Of a stretch of DNA of 10,695 bases, positions 6,200 to 10,695 are shown one piece after another (position 1 is the stretch's first letter; every line of letters begins with the position of its first letter). Source of the DNA: Acidobacteriaceae bacterium (lineage in GTDB: Bacteria > Acidobacteriota > Terriglobia > Terriglobales > Acidobacteriaceae); contig PMGP01000197.1 in assembly GCA_003156235.1 (NCBI GenBank), forward strand, positions 10,090-20,784, given 5' to 3'. A model generated the notes under the pieces. The model worked only from the letters and a program-made list of their open reading frames with translations. It had not been told where the DNA came from and searched no databases. Position numbers and translations under genes: made by a program.

Positions 6200-7480
6200 C
6201 TAATTGACTTCTGTTTCGCGCTCGAATAAAGCCGGCGGCAGAACGATGCCCGAGAGGCGAAGCCGTTCGAGGAAGCGGGGACGAATACGGGTCGGCTGAA
6301 ATATGCCGATAACCTTGCCGTCGGGCCCGATCCCTTTCCTGGTGAAAGTAAAAATCTCCTGCATGCTGATGACGTTCTCTTCCATGCCGGTAATCTCGGA
6401 GACGCTGGTTACTTTGCGCGTGCCATCGCTCAAGCGCGTGGACTGAACGACGATAGTAATGGCTGATGATATCTGCTGGCGAACGGATTTTTCCGGCAAA
6501 TTCATATTGCCCATTGCGACCATTGATTCGAGCCTGGAAATCGCATCGCGGGGAGTGTTGGCGTGAATCGTGGTCATCGAGCCTTCGTGCCCGGTATTCA
6601 TGGCCTGGAGCATATCGAAGGCTTCTTCGCCGCGGATCTCGCCCATGATAATGCGGTCGGGACGCATGCGCAGGCAGTTGATCAGCAGTTGCCGCTGCTT
6701 GATAGCGCCCTGCCCTTCAATATTGGGCGGCCGGGTTTCAAGGCGCACTATGTTTTCCTGCGCCAGGCGAAGTTCGGCGGCGTCTTCAATCGTCACGATG
6801 CGTTCATTGCGTGGAATGTACTGCGAAAGAATGTTCAGAAAGGTGGTTTTGCCGGTGCCGGTGCCCCCGGAGATGAGGATGCTGATCCGGGCTTTTACCG
6901 CCGAGCTAAGCACCTCCATCATTTCCGGCGAGACGCTCTTGAGTTGAACCAGCTGATTGGCTGCCAGGGGGCCTGTCCCGAAGCGGCGAATGGACATGGA
7001 CGGTCCGTCCAGCGCCAGGGGTGGAATGATGGCATTCACGCGCGAGCCGTCGGGCAATCGGGCATCGACCATCGGCGAGGATTCATCCACCCTGCGGCCC
7101 ACGCGCGACACGATCCGGTCGATGATCTGCAGCAGGTGGCGATCGTCGCGAAACGTCGTATCCACCCTCTGCAGAAGCCCGTTTTTCTCAATAAAAACAT
7201 GATCTTTGTCGTTGACCAGGATGTCTGATATCTTTGCATCTCGCAGCAGTGGTTCCAGCGGACCAAGGCCAAAAACCTCGTCCAGAAGGTCCGCCTGTAT
7301 CCTCTCCTGTTCGTCGTGGTTCAGGGGCACGCGCTGATCGGCGATGATCTCTTTTACGATGCCGGCCACAGCCTGGCGCGCCTGGCTGGAATTGACGCGC
7401 GACAGCTTCTCCAGATCCAGCTTGGAAATCAGGGTCTTGTGTATCTCCGCTTTGTACTTCTCCAGATTCAGCAGTTCCAC
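6200..7480 (-). CDS. cpaF: CpaF/TadA-type pilus assembly ATPase
   Basis: A 426-residue hexameric secretion ATPase of the type II/IV secretion superfamily, which powers pilin export or polymerisation from the cytoplasmic face of the Tad machine. Residues 1-100 form the usual N-terminal region (GLGPLEPLL at about 71-79, then IEKNG). The RecA-like core follows: Walker A GGTGTGKTT at 205-213, Asp box TIEDAAEL at about 230-237, Walker B region PDRIIMGEIRGEEA at about 274-287, and His box TGHEGSMTTIHANTP at 296-310. All key motifs look intact and the length is usual for CpaF. The start is GTG at 7480 with GGAAGG about six bases upstream. tadB follows after 21 bases, as in tad operons generally. The gene is called cpaF in Caulobacter and tadA in Aggregatibacter. 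Confidence 0.97.
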   Translation of the reverse strand: MELLNLEKYKAEIHKTLISKLDLEKLSRVNSSQARQAVAGIVKEIIADQRVPLNHDEQERIQADLLDEVFGLGPLEPLLRDAKISDILVNDKDHVFIEKNGLLQRVDTTFRDDRHLLQIIDRIVSRVGRRVDESSPMVDARLPDGSRVNAIIPPLALDGPSMSIRRFGTGPLAANQLVQLKSVSPEMMEVLSSAVKARISILISGGTGTGKTTFLNILSQYIPRNERIVTIEDAAELRLAQENIVRLETRPPNIEGQGAIKQRQLLINCLRMRPDRIIMGEIRGEEAFDMLQAMNTGHEGSMTTIHANTPRDAISRLESMVAMGNMNLPEKSVRQQISSAITIVVQSTRLSDGTRKVTSVSEITGMEENVISMQEIFTFTRKGIGPDGKVIGIFQPTRIRPRFLERLRLSGIVLPPALFERETEVN

Positions 7481-7526
7481 GTTTGACCTTCCATCAGAAC
7501 AGGTTATTCATCCGTTACTCCAGCTC

Positions 7527-7555
7527 TTTATAGTGAAGCTCTCTGCCCCAAAAAA
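7527..7555 (-). promoter_or_regulatory. Possible promoter before the cpaF-like gene
   Basis: In the 96-base gap between the TonB-like gene and the ATPase gene, the minus strand reads TATAAA (7532-7527), a near-consensus -10 box. It is preceded at 17 bases by a TTTTTT hexamer (7555-7550), which is a poor -35. If used, transcription would begin near 7520, giving a leader of about 40 bases. This could separate the tad genes from the Ig-repeat/TonB pair, but the weak -35 leaves it tentative. Confidence 0.28.
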
Positions 7556-7576
7556 GCGGCAAAAGCTGAGGACTCG

Positions 7577-8557
7577 TCAACCACCCAAGGAGAAGGTCAC
7601 GCTCACCGTGGTCTCCACGTCCACCGGATCGCCATCCAGCAAGTAGGGCTTGTAGCGCCAGGTCTTCACGGCATCCAGCGCGGACTGCCGCAACATGGTC
7701 GGTCCACTGACTGCACGGAGATTTTCAATCACGCCCTTCTTGGAAATGGTGGCCTGAATCACCACCGTGCCTGAGACGCGCGCTTCCCTGGCAATCTGCG
7801 GATAAACCGGCGAGGTCTTCTGCATCAGCAAACCGCCGGCAACACCTGCCGAGATGCTGATTTTCGACGGAGCAGCGACCTTCACCTTGGGCGCGTTTTG
7901 CCCATTGAAGACGTTGCCCGCCACTCCACCGCCGCCCAGGCCATCCATGCCGGACGCGGCAAAACCCGAAGATGGCGGCGGTTCCTTCCCGGCCAGCATC
8001 TTAAGGTCACTCGGAATCCGCGACGGTGCGTTCAGCTGATGGCTCATCATCTCAGACTGTGCGCGCTGGCGATCATCTCCGCTGGTCGCTGGCGTCGGCG
8101 CCGGCGCCGGCGCGGATGCTGGCGTGTTCGTAACCGCCTGCTGAGGCGTATTCGCCGCTGCCGGCTGCTGCGCAACCGGTGGCTTCGGCGCAGGCGTACC
8201 GGGACGCATCTTGGAATAGGTCATGAAACCGAGGACAAGAACAAACATAAGTGCACCAGCACCAATAAGCGGCAGCAACTTCTTCTTCTTGCCCTTGCTC
8301 TCGTCCTTGTGTGTCTCGGCGTATGTATCGGCTTTCGGCTTAGGAGGCTGAAAAACCTGCTCAGCCTCCGCATAGGCCGCCGAGGATGTGCGCGAAACGG
8401 AGGCCGGCACACGCTCCACCACGGGCAACACTGCAACATGCGCGGTCGCGGGTTTCGCAGGCTGTTTCGCCGGAGCTTCCCCGCTATCCCATTCGCCGAA
8501 ATCCGCGGGAAGCGTTGTAGGTGCATTCAATTCTTCTATTTCTTCTGGAGGTACCAT
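7577..8557 (-). CDS. TonB-family energy-transducer-like protein
   Basis: A 326-residue protein with the layout of TonB-like transducers, which carry force from an inner-membrane motor across the periplasm to an outer-membrane partner. Residues 1-90 are a charged, probably cytoplasmic segment. A KGKKKK cluster at 88-93 precedes one membrane segment at about 94-113. A Pro/Ala-rich linker spans about 118-160 and a Gly-rich stretch 203-220. A TonB C-terminal domain occupies about 247-325 (SPVYPQIAREARVSGTVV, then AVKTWRYKPY). The cytoplasmic N-terminus is much longer than in classical TonB, where the anchor is near residue 1. The ATG at 8557 has AAGGGAG about ten bases upstream and overlaps the end of the Ig-repeat gene by 22 bases, suggesting translational coupling. 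No ExbB or ExbD is in the window. The partner is unknown: it could serve the Ig-repeat protein, the pilus or an unrelated receptor. Confidence 0.85.
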   Translation of the reverse strand: MVPPEEIEELNAPTTLPADFGEWDSGEAPAKQPAKPATAHVAVLPVVERVPASVSRTSSAAYAEAEQVFQPPKPKADTYAETHKDESKGKKKKLLPLIGAGALMFVLVLGFMTYSKMRPGTPAPKPPVAQQPAAANTPQQAVTNTPASAPAPAPTPATSGDDRQRAQSEMMSHQLNAPSRIPSDLKMLAGKEPPPSSGFAASGMDGLGGGGVAGNVFNGQNAPKVKVAAPSKISISAGVAGGLLMQKTSPVYPQIAREARVSGTVVIQATISKKGVIENLRAVSGPTMLRQSALDAVKTWRYKPYLLDGDPVDVETTVSVTFSLGG

Positions 8558-10695
8558 TGGCCGTCGTCTCCCTTCACATAAGTTGCGCCTTTGTAAGTGC
8601 GCGTTTCAAGTTGTCCCTGTTGATTGATGGCATTGCCGTTGTGTTGCGCCCCCTGCTTTGCATCGCCATAGTCCGCGCGGCCCACTTCCGCATCGGCCGT
8701 TTCCGGCATGAGCATAGCGATGTTAGGCAACGCTTCCACCACCAGCGACACTGTGGCTTGTGCCGTGGTGTAGTTCGCGATGTCCGTGGGGGTGAAGATT
8801 ACTGATAGTGTCTGTGTCCCTGCTGCAATCACGTTGCCCGCAGTTGGAGTATAGGCGAAGGCGCCGGGAATCAAGGCCGTGGCATCCAGCTGAACAGCGC
8901 TAAGCGGTGTCCCATAGGAAATGTGGGCTGGCGCCGGCCAGGTGATGATGGGCGTTGCCTTGGTGACCGTGAGCTGCGCGCTGGCTTGCGCCTGCGCGTC
9001 GTCCGAGCTGTCCCTCGGAGTAAAAGTTGCCGAGAGCGTATGCGTTCCCGCAGCCAGCATTTCGCCTGCCGCGGGAGTGTAGGCGAACGTGCCCTCGACC
9101 GAAGCCGTGGCATTCAACTGAGTAAAGCTCAGCACCATGCCATAGGAGATTGCGGCGGGCGCCGGCCAGGTAATGACGGGCATGGCCTTGGTGACGGTGA
9201 GCTGTACAGTGGCCTGCACCTCGGGAAAATTGACGTCTGACGGCATAAAGGTTACCGAGAGCGTATGTGTTCCCTTGGGAAGGATCTCGCCCGCGGCAGG
9301 CGTGTACACAAAGATTCCTGGCACCGATGCCGTGGCATTGAGCTGCGCGGCGCTCAGCGCGGCGCCGTGCGAAATTGCCTCTGGCGCCGGCCACGTAATC
9401 GTGGTTGGCTTTGCTTTGGCGACAGTAAGATGCACTGTGGCCTGCACCGCGGCATAGTCCGTGGTGTCGGCAGAATTAAAGATAGCCGAGAGCGTATGCG
9501 TTCCCGCCGCCAGCACCTCGCCCGCGCCTGGGTTGTAAACGAATTTTCCCGGAACAGATGCCGTGGCATTGAGCTGCGCCGCGCTCAGCTCGGTGCCGTA
9601 TGCAATCGATGCGGGCGCCGGCCATGTTATGGACGGCGTCGCCTTGGTGACAGTGAGCGACACAGCGGCCTGCGCCATGGTGTAGTTCACGCTGTCGGCC
9701 GGAGTGAAGGTTACCGAAGGCGTATGCGTCCCCGCCGTGAGCACGGCGCCGGCAGCGGGAATGTAAACAAGATTTCCCGGCGCCGATGCTGTGGCATTGA
9801 GTTCTGTGCTGCCCAGCGCGGTACCGTAGGCAATCGGCGCCGGCGTCGGCCACGTAATAACCGGCGTCACTTTGGTGACCATCAGCGTCACCTCGCTTTG
9901 CGCCGCGGTGTAGTCCGCGGCCGCCGGATTGAAGGTCGCCGATAACGTATGCTTTCCTGCTGAAGGCACCTCGCCCGCGGCAGGAGTGTAGACAAAAGTG
10001 CCTGGAACTGATGCTGTGGCATTCAACTGAGCGTCGCTCAACGCGGTGCCGTAGGCAATCGATGCCGGCGCTGGCCAGCTAATCATCGGCTTGGCCCTGG
10101 CGACTGTGAATGACACGGCAGCCTGTGCCGTGGTGTAGTTCGTGGCGTCGGCCGGTGTGAAGCTTGCCGTAAGCGTCTGCACTCCTGCTGCCAGCACTTC
10201 GCCATCGCCGGGAGTGAAGACAAATTTCCCCGGAACCGATGCCGTGGCATTCAGCTGAATAGAGTTGATCGCGCCACCGTAAACAATCGGGGCTGGCGTC
10301 GGCCATGCGATGGCCGGAGTCGCCTTGGTGACCGTGAGAGTCACCGCAGCCTGCGCCGTCGTGTAGCCCGCGGCGTCCGCGGGAGCGAAGGTCACCGAGA
10401 TGGCATGCGTTCCCGCCGCCAGCATCTCGCCCGCGGCAGGGGTGTAGGCGAATCTCCCCGGAACCGATGCCCTGGCATTCAGCTCCGCGGCGCCCAGAAC
10501 TGTGCCATAGGCAATCGGAGCGGGCGTCGGCCAGGTGATGACCGGCTTCTCCTGACTCGCTGCGATGACCGGCTTCTCTTGAATCGCTGCGATGACCGGC
10601 TTCTCCTGACTCGCTGCAACGACCGGCCTCTCCTGATTTGCTTGACTCACTGTTTCAGCCGGCGTTTTCTGCTGGTGCCATTCGCCATCCGCGCC
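8536..10695 (-). CDS. MBG/Ig-like repeat protein, 5' end outside the window
   Basis: The frame is open to the right edge of the window, so the true start lies outside; 720 codons are visible. A GTG at 10650 is in frame but has no reason to be preferred, because the 15 codons before it are also open and encode ADGEWHQQK, which resembles the protein's own C-terminus (GDDGQWYLQKK). Order of parts: a short linker of four nonapeptide repeats (consensus QEKPVIAAS), eight Ig-like repeats of 75-76 residues (ITWPAPAxIxYGTxLSxxQLNATASVPGxFxYTPAAGE...TFTPxDxxxY), then a 62-residue tail without Ig character. Such repeats are common in secreted or surface acidobacterial proteins, where they act as rigid spacers or adhesive stalks. 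No signal peptide or catalytic domain is visible in this part. The stop codon lies 22 bases inside the TonB-like gene, so the two are probably co-transcribed. The repeat family is clear, but the protein's function is unknown. Confidence 0.9.
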   Translation of the reverse strand, partial: GADGEWHQQKTPAETVSQANQERPVVAASQEKPVIAAIQEKPVIAASQEKPVITWPTPAPIAYGTVLGAAELNARASVPGRFAYTPAAGEMLAAGTHAISVTFAPADAAGYTTAQAAVTLTVTKATPAIAWPTPAPIVYGGAINSIQLNATASVPGKFVFTPGDGEVLAAGVQTLTASFTPADATNYTTAQAAVSFTVARAKPMISWPAPASIAYGTALSDAQLNATASVPGTFVYTPAAGEVPSAGKHTLSATFNPAAADYTAAQSEVTLMVTKVTPVITWPTPAPIAYGTALGSTELNATASAPGNLVYIPAAGAVLTAGTHTPSVTFTPADSVNYTMAQAAVSLTVTKATPSITWPAPASIAYGTELSAAQLNATASVPGKFVYNPGAGEVLAAGTHTLSAIFNSADTTDYAAVQATVHLTVAKAKPTTITWPAPEAISHGAALSAAQLNATASVPGIFVYTPAAGEILPKGTHTLSVTFMPSDVNFPEVQATVQLTVTKAMPVITWPAPAAISYGMVLSFTQLNATASVEGTFAYTPAAGEMLAAGTHTLSATFTPRDSSDDAQAQASAQLTVTKATPIITWPAPAHISYGTPLSAVQLDATALIPGAFAYTPTAGNVIAAGTQTLSVIFTPTDIANYTTAQATVSLVVEALPNIAMLMPETADAEVGRADYGDAKQGAQHNGNAINQQGQLETRTYKGATYVKGDDGQWYLQKK
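8725..10542 (-). repeat. Eight tandem ~228-bp units encoding Ig-like domains
   Basis: Eight consecutive in-frame units of 75-76 codons fill this stretch. Each begins with [IV][TS]WPxPA and ends with a basic VTKATP-type linker that leads into the next unit. The most constant blocks are the YGTxLS turn, QLNATAS, the Y-x-P-A-A-G-E segment and the AGTHTLS strand. Units 3 and 8 are one codon shorter than the rest. At DNA level the units share phrases such as gccgtggcattcagctg, so recombination between units, and therefore copy-number change, is plausible. The unit starts lie at about 10542, 10314, 10086, 9861, 9633, 9405, 9177 and 8949. Confidence 0.92.
10537..10635 (-). repeat. 27-bp tandem repeat encoding a nonapeptide linker
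   Basis: Three full 27-base units and a partial fourth encode QERPVVAAS, QEKPVIAAI, QEKPVIAAS and QEKPVI. The fourth runs directly into the first Ig-like repeat (PVITWP), so the linker seems to be an expansion of the lead-in to the Ig unit. The repeat is coding and in frame throughout. Confidence 0.85.

Noticed and set aside
8900..9945. Long open frames on other frames across the Ig-repeat array
   Set aside because: They are shadows created by the regular GC-rich repeat units; their translations are Arg/Gly/His-rich and resemble no protein family.
10537..10635. 27-bp repeats as a CRISPR array
   Set aside because: The units are directly adjacent without unique spacers and encode an in-frame peptide repeat.

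Overview
The window is about 10.7 kb of moderately GC-rich bacterial DNA in which every supported gene lies on the minus strand, so transcription runs from the right edge to the left. The best guess for the organism is an acidobacterium (Acidobacteriota, Terriglobia-like). The reasons are the MBG/Ig-like repeats of the type ITWPAPAxIxYGTxLSxxQLNATAS, the form of the TonB-like protein, the NQTRE..LGL opening of the DUF192 protein, and a dispersed repeat at the left edge that resembles one I associate with that phylum. No search was run, so this is recognition from memory.

Read in the direction of transcription, the first gene (10695 to 8536) is a 5'-truncated giant repeat protein with eight Ig-like repeats of about 76 residues, a short nonapeptide tandem repeat before them, and a C-terminal tail ending in DGQW. 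It overlaps by 22 bases a TonB-like protein (8557-7577) with a cytoplasmic N-terminus, one membrane segment, a Pro/Ala linker and a TonB C-terminal domain. A tad (tight adherence, type IVc pilus) assembly cluster follows: the secretion ATPase CpaF/TadA (7480-6200), then the inner-membrane platform proteins TadB (6178-5204) and TadC (5195-4287).

After tadC come two very short genes encoding 31- and 28-residue single-span membrane microproteins (4269-4174 and 4014-3928). They are clear paralogues of each other, each with its own Shine-Dalgarno sequence. A 330-base stretch with no convincing gene follows (3927-3598). It holds a strong stem-loop just after the second microprotein gene and a hairpin that runs into the ribosome binding site of the next gene. 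That gene (3597-2608) encodes an N-terminal DUF192 domain joined to a C-terminal PilZ domain with the c-di-GMP-binding signature.

The cluster ends with three pseudopilin-type genes: a large TadG-like protein (2498-1143) whose coding sequence contains a run of ten G, and two TadE proteins (1139-639 and 582-109), each with a prepilin-peptidase G|xxxxE site. The last 108 bases hold a palindromic, probably dispersed, repeat at the window edge.

Together this looks like the distal half of a Tad pilus operon: ATPase, platform, minor pseudopilins and a likely c-di-GMP-responsive regulator. The pilin, prepilin peptidase, secretin, CpaB/RcpC and CpaE/TadZ are not in the window. The least explained parts are the tandem microproteins, the structured gap after them, the G10 tract in tadG, and the Ig-repeat plus TonB pair upstream of the ATPase.
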